Shown here one piece after another: positions 1-10,222 of a DNA stretch of 64,000 nt. The stretch is from Enterobacter dykesii (GTDB lineage: Bacteria; Pseudomonadota; Gammaproteobacteria; Enterobacterales; Enterobacteriaceae): assembly GCF_008364625.2 (NCBI RefSeq), contig NZ_CP126604.1, positions 2,728,001 to 2,792,000 on the forward strand, in the 5' to 3' direction. The notes beneath the pieces were generated by a model. That model saw only the letters and a list, made by a program, of their open reading frames with translations. It was not told the DNA's origin and made no database searches. Numbering within the stretch: the stretch's first letter is position 1; each line of letters starts with the position of its first letter. The position numbers and the translations under genes are program-made.

Positions 1-64
1 CAAGGAAGCGCTGAAGGAATCGCGTTTTGATAAAGAATTGCTTATAAAGAGCGATGTTCCCTGA
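1..64 (+). CDS. hexR: HexR, C-terminal end only (partial)
   Basis: The window opens inside a reading frame (phase: codons from base 2) that ends [14 protein letters not shown]...SDVP and stops with TGA at 62-64. The [11 protein letters not shown] segment matches the C-terminus I recall for E. coli HexR, the RpiR-family repressor of glucose catabolism genes that responds to KDPG. HexR has a helix-turn-helix and a SIS sugar-phosphate domain, but only the last 20 residues are here, so no domain can be inspected. The position directly upstream of pykA on the same strand is as in E. coli, which supports the call. Confidence 0.85.
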   Translation, partial: KEALKESRFDKELLIKSDVP

Positions 65-204
65 TAGTTGATAACGAAGACGTAACCAATAATTACGATG
101 TAACGATTTACGGCATTCGGTCCCCTCTCCGCTGCCTTGCAGCAGATGAAGGCCGATTCAATGTTCACGCAACACCAAAGTTGTTTCAGTCAACGGAGTA
201 TTAC

Positions 205-1647
205 ATGTCCAGAAGGCTTCGCAGAACCAAGATCGTAACCACCTTAGGCCCGGCTACCGATCGCGATAATAATCTTGAGAAAATTATCGCCGCCGGCGCC
301 AACGTGGTGCGCATGAACTTCTCTCACGGTACGCCAGAAGACCATAAGTTACGTGCCGATAAAGTGCGTGAAATCGCAGCCAAACTGGGCCGCCACGTTG
401 CTATCCTCGGCGATTTGCAGGGTCCAAAAATCCGCGTATCAACCTTTAAAGAGGGTAAAGTTTTCCTCAATATCGGCGACAAATTCCTGCTTGATGCCAA
501 CCTGGGCAAAGGCGAAGGCGATAAAGAGAAAGTCGGTATCGACTATAAAGGCCTGCCGGCTGACGTGGTACCTGGCGATATCCTGCTGCTCGACGACGGT
601 CGCGTACAGCTGAAGGTGCTGGAAGTTCAGGGCATGAAAGTGTTCACCGAAGTCACCGTCGGCGGCCCGCTCTCCAACAATAAAGGCATCAACAAACTGG
701 GTGGCGGCCTCTCTGCTGAAGCGCTTACCGATAAAGACAAAGCGGACATCGTGACGGCTGCGCTGATCGGCGTTGACTATCTGGCGGTCTCCTTCCCGCG
801 CTGCGGCGAAGATCTGAACTATGCGCGTCGCCTGGCACGGGATGCAGGCTGCGATGCTAAAATCGTCGCGAAAGTTGAACGCGCCGAAGCCGTTTGCGAT
901 CAGGATGCCATGGACGACGTGATCCTCGCCTCTGACGTGGTGATGGTTGCGCGCGGTGACCTGGGCGTGGAAATCGGCGATCCTGAGCTGGTCGGTATCC
1001 AGAAAGCGCTCATTCGTCGCGCACGTCAGCTGAACCGCGCGGTGATCACCGCCACGCAGATGATGGAATCGATGATCACCAACCCAATGCCAACCCGTGC
1101 AGAAGTTATGGACGTGGCTAACGCCGTGCTGGACGGCACCGATGCGGTGATGCTCTCTGCGGAAACCGCTGCGGGCCAGTATCCGGCAGAAACCGTGGCC
1201 GCCATGGCGCGCGTCTGCCTGGGCGCTGAAAAGATCCCAAGCATCAACGTCTCTAAACACCGTCTGGACGTGCAGTTCGACAACGTGGAAGAAGCGATTG
1301 CGATGTCTGCGATGTACGCGGCAAACCACCTGAAGGGCGTTACCGCGATCATCACCATGACCGAATCTGGCCGCACCGCGCTGATGACCTCTCGTATCAG
1401 CTCTGGCCTGCCGATCTTCGCCATGTCCCGTCACGAACGCACCCTGAACCTGACGGCGCTGTACCGCGGCGTGACGCCGGTTCACTTCGACAGCACCAGT
1501 GACGGCGTAGCTGCGGCACACGATGCCGTAAACCTACTGCGCGACAAAGGCTATCTGGTGTCCGGTGATATCGTCATTGTGACCCAGGGCGACGTGATGA
1601 GCACCATCGGCTCAACAAACACCACGCGCGTCATGACCGTCGAGTAA
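205..1647 (+). CDS. pykA: Pyruvate kinase II
   Basis: 480 aa, the length of E. coli PykA. It converts phosphoenolpyruvate and ADP to pyruvate and ATP, the last step of glycolysis in the cytoplasm. The N-terminus [18 protein letters not shown] is the start of the TIM barrel. The active-site stretch [11 protein letters not shown], the [12 protein letters not shown] loop and the [11 protein letters not shown] signature are intact, followed by the C-terminal allosteric domain. I chose the ATG at 205: it gives the family length and has CGGAG 8-13 bases upstream, while an in-frame TTG at 181 would only add MFQSTEYY. PykA isozymes are AMP-activated (family knowledge). hexR lies upstream on the same strand and lpxM is convergent, sharing the terminator at 1661-1695. 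Confidence 0.97.
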   Translation: MSRRLRRTKIVTTLGPATDRDNNLEKIIAAGANVVRMNFSHGTPEDHKLRADKVREIAAKLGRHVAILGDLQGPKIRVSTFKEGKVFLNIGDKFLLDANLGKGEGDKEKVGIDYKGLPADVVPGDILLLDDGRVQLKVLEVQGMKVFTEVTVGGPLSNNKGINKLGGGLSAEALTDKDKADIVTAALIGVDYLAVSFPRCGEDLNYARRLARDAGCDAKIVAKVERAEAVCDQDAMDDVILASDVVMVARGDLGVEIGDPELVGIQKALIRRARQLNRAVITATQMMESMITNPMPTRAEVMDVANAVLDGTDAVMLSAETAAGQYPAETVAAMARVCLGAEKIPSINVSKHRLDVQFDNVEEAIAMSAMYAANHLKGVTAIITMTESGRTALMTSRISSGLPIFAMSRHERTLNLTALYRGVTPVHFDSTSDGVAAAHDAVNLLRDKGYLVSGDIVIVTQGDVMSTIGSTNTTRVMTVE

Positions 1648-1660
1648 TAACGCCTATGTT

Positions 1661-1695
1661 AAAAAGCCCTCTCCAGATGGAGAGGGCTTTTTTTA
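1661..1695. terminator. Bidirectional intrinsic terminator, pykA/lpxM
   Basis: AAAAAGCCCTCTCC, a four-base loop AGAT, then GGAGAGGGCTTTTTTT. The stem is perfect, with a T run downstream on each strand. It sits between the convergent stops of pykA (1647) and lpxM (1693). Confidence 0.9.
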
Positions 1696-2664
1696 TTTCT
1701 TCGGATAAAGATCTTTGCGTTTATAGGGCTCTGTTTCACCTGGCTTACGCGTTTTAAGCAGCTTCAGGATCCACGTGTACTGTTCGGCATGCGGCCCCAC
1801 CAGGATTTCCACCTCTTCGTTCATTCGACGCGCGATCGTGTGGTCGTCCGCGGTCAGCAGATCGTCCATCGGCGGACGAACCTCAATACTCAGGCGATGC
1901 GTTTTACCGTCATACACCGGAAACAGCGGGATCACGCGGGCACGACAGACTTTCATCAGGCGACCGATCGCGGGAAGCGTTGCTTTGTAGGTCGCAAAGA
2001 AATCGACAAACTCGCTGTGTTCAGGGCCGTGGTCCTGATCCGGCAGATAGTAGCCCCAGTAACCCTGACGCACCGACTGAATGAAGGGCTTAATGCCATC
2101 GTTACGCGCGTGCAAACGTCCGCCAAAACGACGACGCACCGTATTCCAGACAAAATCGTAGATTTTATTTCCCTGGTTATGGAACATCGCCGCCATTTTC
2201 TGGCCCTGAGACGCCATCAGCATCGCCGGAATATCAACGCCCCAGCCGTGGGGGACAAGGAAAATGACTTTCTCGTCGTTGCGGCGCATCTCCTCGATGA
2301 TGTCCAGCCCTTTCCAGTCAACGCGATCGACGATTTTATCCGGCCCTTTCAGCGCCAGTTCAGCCATCATCGCCATGGCCTGCGGCGCGGTGGTGTACAT
2401 CTCATCAATGATTGCCTCGCGCTCGGCGTCGCTTTTCTCAGGAAAACAGTAATAGAGGTTGATCTGCGCGCGACGGCGGGCGCTCTTGCCTAAACGCCCG
2501 GCCAGACGGCCAATTTTCCCCAAAACGGGATCGCGAACGGAAGCAGGCAGTAACGCCATCCCCGCAAAGGCGTAGACACCAAGCCAAGCGCCCCAGTTGC
2601 GCGGATGGCGGAAGGATTTTTCAAACTCAGGAATGTATTCAATATTGTTTTTTTTGGTTTCCAT
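1693..2664 (-). CDS. lpxM: Lauroyl-Kdo2-lipid IVA myristoyltransferase LpxM (MsbB)
   Basis: 323 aa, the usual length. It transfers a secondary myristoyl group from acyl-ACP to lauroyl-Kdo2-lipid IVA at the inner face of the inner membrane, completing hexa-acyl lipid A. The LpxL/LpxM acyltransferase motif H-x4-D is visible as HGWGVD near residue 140, and YLPDQDHG near 210 belongs to the same family fold. A membrane-anchoring hydrophobic stretch ([17 protein letters not shown]) lies near residues 25-41. The gene is convergent with pykA and lies downstream of mepM on the same strand, as in E. coli; a hairpin at 2738-2769 separates it from mepM. Confidence 0.95.
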   Translation of the reverse strand: METKKNNIEYIPEFEKSFRHPRNWGAWLGVYAFAGMALLPASVRDPVLGKIGRLAGRLGKSARRRAQINLYYCFPEKSDAEREAIIDEMYTTAPQAMAMMAELALKGPDKIVDRVDWKGLDIIEEMRRNDEKVIFLVPHGWGVDIPAMLMASQGQKMAAMFHNQGNKIYDFVWNTVRRRFGGRLHARNDGIKPFIQSVRQGYWGYYLPDQDHGPEHSEFVDFFATYKATLPAIGRLMKVCRARVIPLFPVYDGKTHRLSIEVRPPMDDLLTADDHTIARRMNEEVEILVGPHAEQYTWILKLLKTRKPGETEPYKRKDLYPKK

Positions 2665-2737
2665 GCTGGATCCAGGGTCTGATGACGCAAAATTTTATTC
2701 AGATAGTGTAGCGAGGCAGTCGTCCACGCACAAAAGA

Positions 2738-2769
2738 AAAAGCCGGCGTCAGTGTGCGCCGGCTTTTTT
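2738..2769. terminator. Intrinsic terminator after mepM
   Basis: Stem AGCCGGCG / CGCCGGCT (2741-2748 and 2757-2764) with an eight-base loop, flanked by A5 on the left and T6 on the right. It lies directly after the mepM stop codon on the minus strand and ahead of lpxM. Confidence 0.8.
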
Positions 2770-2785
2770 AACAAAAACAGAGGGC

Positions 2786-4105
2786 TTAGTTTAAGCTCAG
2801 CTGCGGTATCACCTCTTTCACCTGCGCCAGATAATCAGTACGATCTTTACCTGTCAGGCCTTCGGTGCGCGGCAGTTTCGCCGTCAGCGGGTTCACTGCC
2901 TGTTGGTTGATCCACACTTCATAGTGCAGGTGCGGGCCGGTAGAGCGTCCGGTATTGCCGGAGATCGCGATACGGTCACCACGCTTCACCTTCTGGCCCG
3001 GCTTCACCAGCAGCTTACGCAGGTGCATGTAGCGGGTCGTATAAGTGCGGCCATGACGTACCGCGACATAATATCCGGCGGCACCGCTACGCTTGGCCAC
3101 CACCACTTCACCATCCCCTACCGCCAGTACCGGCGTGCCCTGCGGCATGGCGAAGTCAACGCCACGGTGCGGCGCGACGCGCCCGGTTACCGGGTTCAGA
3201 CGACGCGGGTTAAAGTTCGAGGAGACGCGGAACTGTTTTGCCGTCGGGAAGCGCAGGAAGCCTTTCGCAAGGCCCGTACCGCTGCGGTCGTAGAACTTAC
3301 CGTCTTCGGCGCGGATCGCGTAGTAATCTTTGCCTTCGGAGCGCAGACGTACGCCCAGCAGCTGGCTTTGCTCGCGCTTGCCGTCCAGCATTTCGCGGGA
3401 CATCAGGACGCAGAACTCATCGCCCTTCTTCAGCTTGCGGAAATCCATCTGCCACTGCATGGCTTTGATCACCGAGCTGATTTCAGCGCTGGTCAGGCCC
3501 GCATCGCGCGCGCTGGAGACAAAGCTCGCGCCCACGGTGCCTTTCAGAACACTATTAACCCAGTCACCCTTCTGCAGTTCGCTGGTCATCTTGAAACCGT
3601 TTGCAGTGCGATCGTAGGTGCGGGTTTCGCGGCGGGACATTTCCCAGGTCAGACGCTGGAGATCGCCATCCGCCGTTAGTGTCCAGGAGAGCTGTTGTCC
3701 GATTTTCAGGTTACGAAGATCTTTATCCGCAGCCGCCAGCTGGCTGATATTACCCATGTCGATGCCGTACTGGTTCAGCACGCTGCTCAGCGTGTCCCCG
3801 GTAGAGACAACATATTCGTGGATACCCGCTTCGTTCTCGGTTTTATCGTCCAGCTCATCCTGCGGGATGGCTTCATCTTCCTGAGCCGCCTGGTCAATAG
3901 GCTCACTGGCTTCAGGCAGCAAAGAACGGATTTCGCTCTTTTCAAGCTCAATGGTTTTGATGATAGGGGCAGAACTCGGGTGGTAAACATAGGGCCGCCA
4001 GACGGCGACCGCTAAGGTGAGAACTGTAAGCGACCCCAGCATAACGCGGTGGGGTCGAGGCAGATTGTTAAATGCCAGGGCGACAGAGCGGGCTATCTGT
4101 TGCAC
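2786..4105 (-). CDS. mepM: Murein DD-endopeptidase MepM
   Basis: 439 aa (E. coli MepM 440). This periplasmic, membrane-anchored M23-family metallopeptidase cuts D-Ala-mDAP crosslinks to let new peptidoglycan strands in. Visible in order: a short N-terminal anchor (VMLGSLTVLTLAVAVW, about residues 21-36), a LysM/OapA-like stretch (HEYVVSTGDTLSSVLNQYGID), a linker, then the LytM catalytic domain with HRGVDFAMP (zinc H and D) and the HLHYEVW motif near residue 390. The start is GTG at 4103-4105, as expected from E. coli, preceded by GAGGAAG. It lies just downstream of znuA on the same strand with a 15-base gap, so it may share znuA transcripts. Confidence 0.95.
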   Translation of the reverse strand: MQQIARSVALAFNNLPRPHRVMLGSLTVLTLAVAVWRPYVYHPSSAPIIKTIELEKSEIRSLLPEASEPIDQAAQEDEAIPQDELDDKTENEAGIHEYVVSTGDTLSSVLNQYGIDMGNISQLAAADKDLRNLKIGQQLSWTLTADGDLQRLTWEMSRRETRTYDRTANGFKMTSELQKGDWVNSVLKGTVGASFVSSARDAGLTSAEISSVIKAMQWQMDFRKLKKGDEFCVLMSREMLDGKREQSQLLGVRLRSEGKDYYAIRAEDGKFYDRSGTGLAKGFLRFPTAKQFRVSSNFNPRRLNPVTGRVAPHRGVDFAMPQGTPVLAVGDGEVVVAKRSGAAGYYVAVRHGRTYTTRYMHLRKLLVKPGQKVKRGDRIAISGNTGRSTGPHLHYEVWINQQAVNPLTAKLPRTEGLTGKDRTDYLAQVKEVIPQLSLN

Positions 4106-4120
4106 GTATTCACTTCCTCG

Positions 4121-5065
4121 TTATTCTCCTTTCAGGCAGCTCGCATACTGGTTCGCCAGTTGGCTGAGGAACTGCGAATAGCTCGCTTTGCTCAACTGGA
4201 TATTCGTACCTAGCGGGTCAAGGGTTCCCATGCGCACGGATGTTCCCCTGGCCACGGCTTCTACGACCGCTGGCCTGAACTGTGGCTCAGCAAAAACGCA
4301 TGTCGCTTTTTGCTCAACCAACTGTGTTCTGATTTCATGTAAACGCTGCGCACCAGGCTGAATTTCAGGGTTGACGGTGAAGTGGCCCAGCGGGGTCAAA
4401 CCGTAATGTTTTTCGTAATAGCCGTAGGCGTCATGAAAAACGAAATACCCTTTTCCTTTCAACGGTGCGAGCTCATTACCTACCTGCTTATCGGTTGCGG
4501 CTAATTGTGCCTCAAAATCCTTCAGGTTGGCGTCTAGTTTGGCTCGACTTTGCGGCATAAGTTCCACTAATTTGTCGTGGATTGCAACCGCTGAAAGCCG
4601 CGCTATCTCTGGGGATAACCAAAGATGCATGTTGTACTCGCCGTGATGGTGATCTTCATCACCTTTTTCACCGTCTGCAGCATGATGGTCATGTTCGTCT
4701 CCGTCGTCATCCGCCCCTTTCATGAGTAACGGTTTCACGCCGGGGAGGTCGGCAATCGCGACCTGTTTTTCACCCGCCACCTGTTTTGCTGACTTCTGCA
4801 TGAACGCTTCCATTTCAGGACCAATCCAGACAACTAAGTCCGCGTTTTGTAAGCGTTTTACATCTGACGGGCGCAGGGAATAGTCATGCTCAGAAGCACC
4901 ATCAGGGAGCAGAACCTGGGTCTCCGTTACGCCGTCGGCAATGGCGGACGCGATGAATCCAAGTGGCTTAAGCGAAGCGACAACCGCAGCGTTAACATCT
5001 TGTGCGGTTGTCCCCCAAAGGGCAGCAGATAATGCTGCGAAAAGAAGCGTATTTTTATGTAACAT
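4121..5065 (-). CDS. znuA: Zinc ABC transporter, periplasmic binding protein ZnuA
   Basis: 314 aa from the ATG at 5065 ([18 protein letters not shown]...), the start that aligns with E. coli ZnuA (310 aa) and gives a clean signal peptide ending near AAVVA. An upstream in-frame ATG at 5080 adds MISRI, and a much longer open frame runs back over znuC and is not real. ZnuA captures periplasmic Zn2+ and delivers it to ZnuBC. Metal ligands are visible in SEHDYSL, in MHLWLSPE and in the FVFHDAYGY segment, and the acidic, histidine-rich loop characteristic of ZnuA ([18 protein letters not shown]) lies near residues 125-145. It is divergent from znuCB, with a Zur operator between. Confidence 0.96.
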   Translation of the reverse strand: MLHKNTLLFAALSAALWGTTAQDVNAAVVASLKPLGFIASAIADGVTETQVLLPDGASEHDYSLRPSDVKRLQNADLVVWIGPEMEAFMQKSAKQVAGEKQVAIADLPGVKPLLMKGADDDGDEHDHHAADGEKGDEDHHHGEYNMHLWLSPEIARLSAVAIHDKLVELMPQSRAKLDANLKDFEAQLAATDKQVGNELAPLKGKGYFVFHDAYGYYEKHYGLTPLGHFTVNPEIQPGAQRLHEIRTQLVEQKATCVFAEPQFRPAVVEAVARGTSVRMGTLDPLGTNIQLSKASYSQFLSQLANQYASCLKGE

Positions 5066-5095
5066 AATGCGACTAATCATCGTAGTGAATGCGTG

Positions 5096-5116
5096 GAATG
5101 TGATATTATAACATTC
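5096..5116. promoter_or_regulatory. Zur operator between znuA and znuCB
   Basis: A 21-bp imperfect palindrome, GAATGT...ACATTC around an AT core (gatattata), sits in the 77-bp gap between the divergent znuA and znuC starts. It matches the Zur-box pattern GAAATGTTATA-N-TATAACATTTC as I know it for the E. coli znu promoter. With Zn2+, Zur would block both directions. That function is inferred from the match and position. Confidence 0.85.
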
Positions 5117-5142
5117 GTTGACTTCTTCAAGCTTAAAATGAC

Positions 5143-5898
5143 ATGACGACATTGGTTTCTCTTGAAAATATTTCGGTCTCATTTGGCCAGCGCCGCGTCC
5201 TCTCTGACGTGTCGCTCGATCTGAAGCCCGGCAAAATTCTGACGCTGCTCGGCCCCAATGGCGCAGGCAAATCCACCCTGGTGCGCGTGGTGCTGGGTCT
5301 GGTCGCACCCGATGAAGGCGTGATTAAGCGCGAGGAAAAATTGCGTATTGGCTATGTGCCGCAAAAACTACACCTCGACGCCACGCTGCCGCTGACGGTC
5401 AGCCGTTTCCTGCGTCTGCGCCCCGGCACTCGTAAAGCCGATATTCTTCCGGCGCTGAAACGCGTGCAGGCGGGCCATCTTGTCGATGCGCCGCTGCAAA
5501 AACTGTCCGGCGGTGAAACTCAGCGTGTTTTACTTGCCCGCGCGCTGCTGAGCAGCCCGCAGCTGCTGGTACTGGATGAACCGACTCAGGGTGTGGATGT
5601 GAATGGTCAGGTTGCGCTTTATGATTTGATCGACCAGCTGCGCCGGGAGCTTGATTGCGCCGTGCTGATGGTGTCTCACGATCTCCATCTGGTGATGGCA
5701 AAAACCGACGAAGTGCTGTGTCTCAACCACCATATCTGCTGCTCCGGTACGCCTGAAGTGGTGTCAATGCACCCGGAATTTATCTCCATGTTCGGCCCAC
5801 GCGGCGCTGAACAGCTGGGTATTTACCGCCATCATCATAATCATCGCCATGATTTGCAGGGACGAATCGTACTGCGTCGGGGAAATGGACACTCATGA
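5143..5898 (+). CDS. znuC: Zinc ABC transporter, ATP-binding protein ZnuC
   Basis: 251 aa, the E. coli length. It is the cytoplasmic ATPase of the ZnuABC high-affinity zinc importer. Walker [10 protein letters not shown] near residue 37, the Q-loop (YVPQKL), the ABC signature LSGGETQR, Walker B LLVLDEPT and the switch-region MVSHDLH are all present. The C-terminus has the histidine cluster HHHNHRHD typical of ZnuC. The ATG at 5143 lies 26 bp from the Zur palindrome. Its stop overlaps the znuB start by four bases (ATGA at 5895), so the two are probably translationally coupled. Confidence 0.97.
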   Translation: MTTLVSLENISVSFGQRRVLSDVSLDLKPGKILTLLGPNGAGKSTLVRVVLGLVAPDEGVIKREEKLRIGYVPQKLHLDATLPLTVSRFLRLRPGTRKADILPALKRVQAGHLVDAPLQKLSGGETQRVLLARALLSSPQLLVLDEPTQGVDVNGQVALYDLIDQLRRELDCAVLMVSHDLHLVMAKTDEVLCLNHHICCSGTPEVVSMHPEFISMFGPRGAEQLGIYRHHHNHRHDLQGRIVLRRGNGHS

Positions 5899-6680
5899 TT
5901 GAACTGTTACTGCCCGGCTGGCTGGCCGGGATTATGCTTGCCTGCGCCGCGGGTCCGCTCGGCTCGTTTGTTGTCTGGCGCAGAATGTCCTATTTTGGCG
6001 ATACCCTGGCGCATGCGTCCCTGCTGGGCGTTGCCTTTGGTCTGCTGCTGGATGTAAACCCCTTCTACGCGGTGATTGTGGTCACACTGCTGCTGGCGGC
6101 CGGTCTGGTCTGGCTGGAGAAGCGCCCTCACCTCGCTATTGATACGCTGCTTGGTATTATGGCGCACAGTGCCCTGTCGCTGGGCCTGGTGGTGGTCAGC
6201 CTGATGTCGAACATCCGCGTGGATCTGATGGCCTACCTCTTCGGTGACCTGCTGGCCGTGACGCCGGAGGATCTCATCGCTATCGCCATAGGCGTCGTGG
6301 TGGTACTCGCTATTCTGCTCTGGCAGTGGCGGAATTTACTGGCAATGACCGTCAGTCCGGATCTGGCGTTTGTCGACGGCGTGAAGCTGCAGCGCGTTAA
6401 GCTGCTGCTGATGCTGGTGACAGCGCTAACGATTGGTGTCGCAATGAAGTTTGTCGGCGCGCTGATTATTACGTCGCTGCTGATCATCCCTGCGGCTACG
6501 GCGCGTCGTTTTGCCCGTACGCCGGAGCAGATGGCCGGCGTGGCCGTGATTATCGGAATGATTGCGGTAACGGGGGGGTTAACCTTCTCGGCGTTCTACG
6601 ACACGCCTGCGGGGCCGTCTGTGGTGCTTAGTGCAGCGGTGCTGTTTATCCTCAGTATGATGAAGAAGACAGCGAATTAA
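5895..6680 (+). CDS. znuB: Zinc ABC transporter, permease ZnuB
   Basis: 261 aa, the expected size for the integral membrane subunit of ZnuABC (ABC-3 permease family). Hydrophobic helices run through the whole chain, starting with [22 protein letters not shown], and the family stretch [18 protein letters not shown] is near residue 185. It overlaps znuC by four bases. Downstream lie a short palindromic repeat (6684-6736) and convergent ruvB. Confidence 0.96.
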   Translation: MIELLLPGWLAGIMLACAAGPLGSFVVWRRMSYFGDTLAHASLLGVAFGLLLDVNPFYAVIVVTLLLAAGLVWLEKRPHLAIDTLLGIMAHSALSLGLVVVSLMSNIRVDLMAYLFGDLLAVTPEDLIAIAIGVVVVLAILLWQWRNLLAMTVSPDLAFVDGVKLQRVKLLLMLVTALTIGVAMKFVGALIITSLLIIPAATARRFARTPEQMAGVAVIIGMIAVTGGLTFSAFYDTPAGPSVVLSAAVLFILSMMKKTAN

Positions 6681-6683
6681 CAT

Positions 6684-6736
6684 GGAGGGCGCTGATGCCC
6701 TCACTCTGCCCCTCTCCCACCGGGAGAGGGAATTAA
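6684..6736. repeat. Palindromic intergenic repeat, copy 1
   Basis: Two adjacent hairpins, GAGGGC-gctgat-GCCCTC and CCTCTCCC-accg-GGGAGAGG. The unit TGATGCCCTCAC..CCCTCTCCC..GAGAGGG recurs at 45111-45160 and, in part, at 59494-59532. It sits between the convergent stops of znuB and ruvB and may act as a terminator or mRNA stabiliser. The repeat relation is read directly from the three copies; the family name is unknown to me. Confidence 0.75.
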
Positions 6737-6739
6737 GGA

Positions 6740-7753
<1,014 letters not shown>

Positions 7754-7758
7754 TTACC

Positions 7759-8373
7759 TCACAATGCAGCGCGCAGCGCTTCACGAATCAGGGTTTCACT
7801 GCTGGCGTCCGGTTTGGCAATTTTGCTCACCATGCGGCTGGCCTCCTGAGGTTTATAGCCCAGCGCCACCAGCGCGGCAACCGCTTCCTGCTCGGCGTCA
7901 TCATCCGTCGCAGGGCCGCCAGGAGAGGTCAGTACCAAATCAGCTGCCGGAGTGAACAGATCGCCATGCAGACCTTTAAAGCGGTCTTTCATCTCGACAA
8001 TCAGGCGCTCGGCGGTTTTCTTACCGATGCCCGGAAGCTTAATCAGCGCCGCAGGATCTTCGCGCTCAACGGCATTCACAAACTGTGGTGCCGACATGCC
8101 GGACAAAATCGCCAGCGCCAGCTTCGGACCGACGCCGTTGGTTTTAATCAGCTCACGGAACAGGGTCCGTTCCTGCTTGTTATTGAAGCCATAGAGCAGC
8201 TGGGCATCTTCACGCACCACAAACTGGGTAAAGACAATCGCCTCTTTGCCCGCGTCCGGCAGCTCGTAGAAGCAGGTCATCGGCATATGGACTTCATAGC
8301 CCACGCCACCCACTTCCAGCAGCACTAACGGGGGTTGTTTTTCAATGATGATGCCTCTGAGTCTGCCTATCAC
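7759..8373 (-). CDS. ruvA: Holliday junction recognition protein RuvA
   Basis: 204 aa (E. coli 203). RuvA binds the four-way junction as a tetramer and loads RuvB. Domain I (OB fold, [15 protein letters not shown]...), domain II with two helix-hairpin-helix motifs ([13 protein letters not shown] and [16 protein letters not shown]) and domain III (the UBA-like RuvB contact, [16 protein letters not shown]) are in the usual order. The start is GTG at 8371-8373 with AGGAG seven bases upstream. E. coli yebB, between ruvA and ruvC there, is absent here. Confidence 0.97.
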   Translation of the reverse strand: MIGRLRGIIIEKQPPLVLLEVGGVGYEVHMPMTCFYELPDAGKEAIVFTQFVVREDAQLLYGFNNKQERTLFRELIKTNGVGPKLALAILSGMSAPQFVNAVEREDPAALIKLPGIGKKTAERLIVEMKDRFKGLHGDLFTPAADLVLTSPGGPATDDDAEQEAVAALVALGYKPQEASRMVSKIAKPDASSETLIREALRAAL

Positions 8374-8425
8374 GTGACGCTCCTGCGTTCTGGGAGAAAT
8401 TAACTGCCGACATAATAAAAAAAGG

Positions 8426-8441
8426 CTGGATGTTTATCCAG
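8426..8441. promoter_or_regulatory. LexA (SOS) box upstream of ruvAB
   Basis: CTGGATGTTTATCCAG fits the LexA pattern CTG-N10-CAG and closely resembles the ruvAB SOS box of E. coli. It lies 53 bp upstream of the ruvA GTG. Because it is an extended palindrome (GGCTGGAT...ATCCAGCC) followed on the minus strand by seven T, the same bases could also terminate ruvC transcription. The SOS role is inferred from the sequence match and the neighbour. Confidence 0.85.
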
Positions 8442-8453
8442 CCTGATTTCTGA

Positions 8454-8975
8454 TTATCGTAACCTGCCTCGCGCCAGATTGAGCCGCGACTCGCTCATTT
8501 GCATCGCATTCTGGCTGACGTGACAGTGGGTAATCGCAATCGCCAGCGCATCGGCAGCGTCGGCCTGCGGGTTCGCGGGAAGCTTCAGCAAGGTACGCAC
8601 CATATGCTGCACCTGGCTTTTTTCCGCGCTCCCAATACCCACCACCGTCTGCTTAACCTGACGTGCCGCGTATTCGAATACCGGCAAATCCTGGTTCACG
8701 GCAGCGACGATGGCGACCCCGCGCGCCTGACCGAGCTTTAGCGCCGAATCGGCGTTTTTCGCCATAAAGACCTGCTCGATGGCGAAGTAGTCCGGCTGAA
8801 ACTGGGTGATGATCTCCGACACGCCCGCATAAATGAGCTTCAGGCGCGAAGGAAGATCGTCCACTTTGGTGCGAATACAGCCGCTGCCCAGGTAGGTTAA
8901 CTGGCGTCCCACCTGACGGATAACGCCATAACCGGTGACGCGTGAGCCTGGGTCAATCCCGAGAATAATCGACAT
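8454..8975 (-). CDS. ruvC: Holliday junction endonuclease RuvC
   Basis: 173 aa from the ATG at 8975 (E. coli 173). A GTG one codon upstream is in frame, but the ATG has the better spacing to AGGAG. RuvC is the dimeric resolvase that nicks RuvAB-bound junctions symmetrically. The RNase H-like acidic residues are in GIDPGS (near residue 8), FAIEQVF (near 67) and the PQADAADAL segment (near 138-143). It is the last gene of the aspS-nudB-yebC-ruvC string; the LexA-box hairpin follows it. Confidence 0.97.
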   Translation of the reverse strand: MSIILGIDPGSRVTGYGVIRQVGRQLTYLGSGCIRTKVDDLPSRLKLIYAGVSEIITQFQPDYFAIEQVFMAKNADSALKLGQARGVAIVAAVNQDLPVFEYAARQVKQTVVGIGSAEKSQVQHMVRTLLKLPANPQADAADALAIAITHCHVSQNAMQMSESRLNLARGRLR

Positions 8976-9009
8976 CACGCGTCTCCTGTAACGGATTTAT
9001 ACGCTCTCA

Positions 9010-9750
9010 TTAGAGAGTCGCTGCAACCTCATCAGAGATTTCACCGTTGTGGTACACTTCCTGCACGTCGTCGCAGTCTTCGAGCATGTCGATCAGACGC
9101 AGCAGTTTCGGTGCCGTTTCCGCATCCATGTCCGCTTTGGTGGACGGGATCATGGACACTTCAGCGTTGTCCGCTTTCAGGCCAGCCGCTTCCAGCGCGT
9201 CGCGCACGGCACCCATCTCTTCCCACGCGGTATAAACGTCGATAGCGCCGTCATCGAAGGTCACTACGTCTTCCGCACCGGCTTCCAGCGCCGCTTCCAT
9301 GATCGCATCTTCGTCGCCTTTCTCGAAGGAGATGACGCCTTTTTTGCTGAACAGGTACGCAACGGAACCGTCAGTGCCCAGGTTGCCACCGGTTTTGGTG
9401 AACGCGTGGCGCACTTCTGCAACGGTACGATTACGGTTGTCGGACAGACATTCAACCATCACCGCCGTACCGCCAGGGCCGTAACCTTCATAAATGATGG
9501 TTTCCATGTTCGCGTCTTCGTCACCGCCCACGCCACGTGCGATTGCACGGTTCAGGGTGTCACGCGTCATGTTGTTTGACAGCGCTTTATCTACCGCCGC
9601 GCGCAGACGCGGGTTAGAAGCCGGGTCGCCGCCGCCCAGACGCGCTGCTGTCACCAGCTCACGAATGATTTTGGTAAAGATCTTACCGCGCTTGGCATCC
9701 TGTGCCGCTTTGCGGTGTTTGGTGTTGGCCCACTTACTATGACCTGCCAT
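9010..9750 (-). CDS. yebC: YebC/TACO1-family protein
   Basis: 246 aa, the E. coli YebC length. The N-terminus [20 protein letters not shown] is the family hallmark, and [21 protein letters not shown] is the conserved central motif. The family was described as probable transcriptional regulators; more recent work on relatives ties it to translation, easing ribosome stalling at proline-rich stretches. The exact job of this copy cannot be told from sequence. It lies between nudB and ruvC on the same strand, as in E. coli. Confidence 0.95.
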   Translation of the reverse strand: MAGHSKWANTKHRKAAQDAKRGKIFTKIIRELVTAARLGGGDPASNPRLRAAVDKALSNNMTRDTLNRAIARGVGGDEDANMETIIYEGYGPGGTAVMVECLSDNRNRTVAEVRHAFTKTGGNLGTDGSVAYLFSKKGVISFEKGDEDAIMEAALEAGAEDVVTFDDGAIDVYTAWEEMGAVRDALEAAGLKADNAEVSMIPSTKADMDAETAPKLLRLIDMLEDCDDVQEVYHNGEISDEVAATL

Positions 9751-9777
9751 AAAAATATCCTCAAAGAGCGCGCCTTT

Positions 9778-10221
9778 TCAGGCAGCGTTAATTACAAATT
9801 CTTCAATCGCCTGCCGGTTGCTCCACGACTTGGTCAGTGCGGCGGCATCCGCCGCATTCACCCAGCGGTAGGTCAGGTGTTCGGTAAACACGATCTCCCG
9901 TTCATGGGGGAGCGCGAGACAGAACCACGACTCCGTATTGCGCTCGGTACCCGGCGCGTAGCGATGACGTAAATGGCTAAAAATTTCGAACTCCACCGTG
10001 CGCTGACAGTCCTTCAGGGTCAGTTGCTCGCGGACAACGTCAATGGCGACCTCTTCCTTTACTTCACGCGCGGCGGCCTGCGGCGCGGTCTCCCCCTCTT
10101 CCAGACTGCCGGTAACCGACTGCCAGAATTCAGGGTCATCGCGCCGCTGCAACATCAGCACCCGCTTCGTGTCTTCTGCATAAATGACCACCAGGACCGA
10201 AACGGGGAGCTTATATGTCAT
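9778..10221 (-). CDS. nudB: Dihydroneopterin triphosphate pyrophosphohydrolase NudB
   Basis: 147 aa (E. coli 150). This Nudix hydrolase removes pyrophosphate from dihydroneopterin triphosphate early in folate synthesis. The Nudix box G-x5-E-x7-REVKEEV is visible as GSLEEGETAPQAAAREVKEE near residues 38-57, and WQSVTGS before it is the usual lead-in. It starts one base after the aspS stop (10223), so it is almost certainly translated from the aspS message. Confidence 0.94.
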   Translation of the reverse strand: MTYKLPVSVLVVIYAEDTKRVLMLQRRDDPEFWQSVTGSLEEGETAPQAAAREVKEEVAIDVVREQLTLKDCQRTVEFEIFSHLRHRYAPGTERNTESWFCLALPHEREIVFTEHLTYRWVNAADAAALTKSWSNRQAIEEFVINAA

Positions 10222-10222
10222 A

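Noticed and set aside
439..1521. 360-codon open frame opposite pykA
   Set aside because: Antisense shadow of pykA, no recognisable motif.
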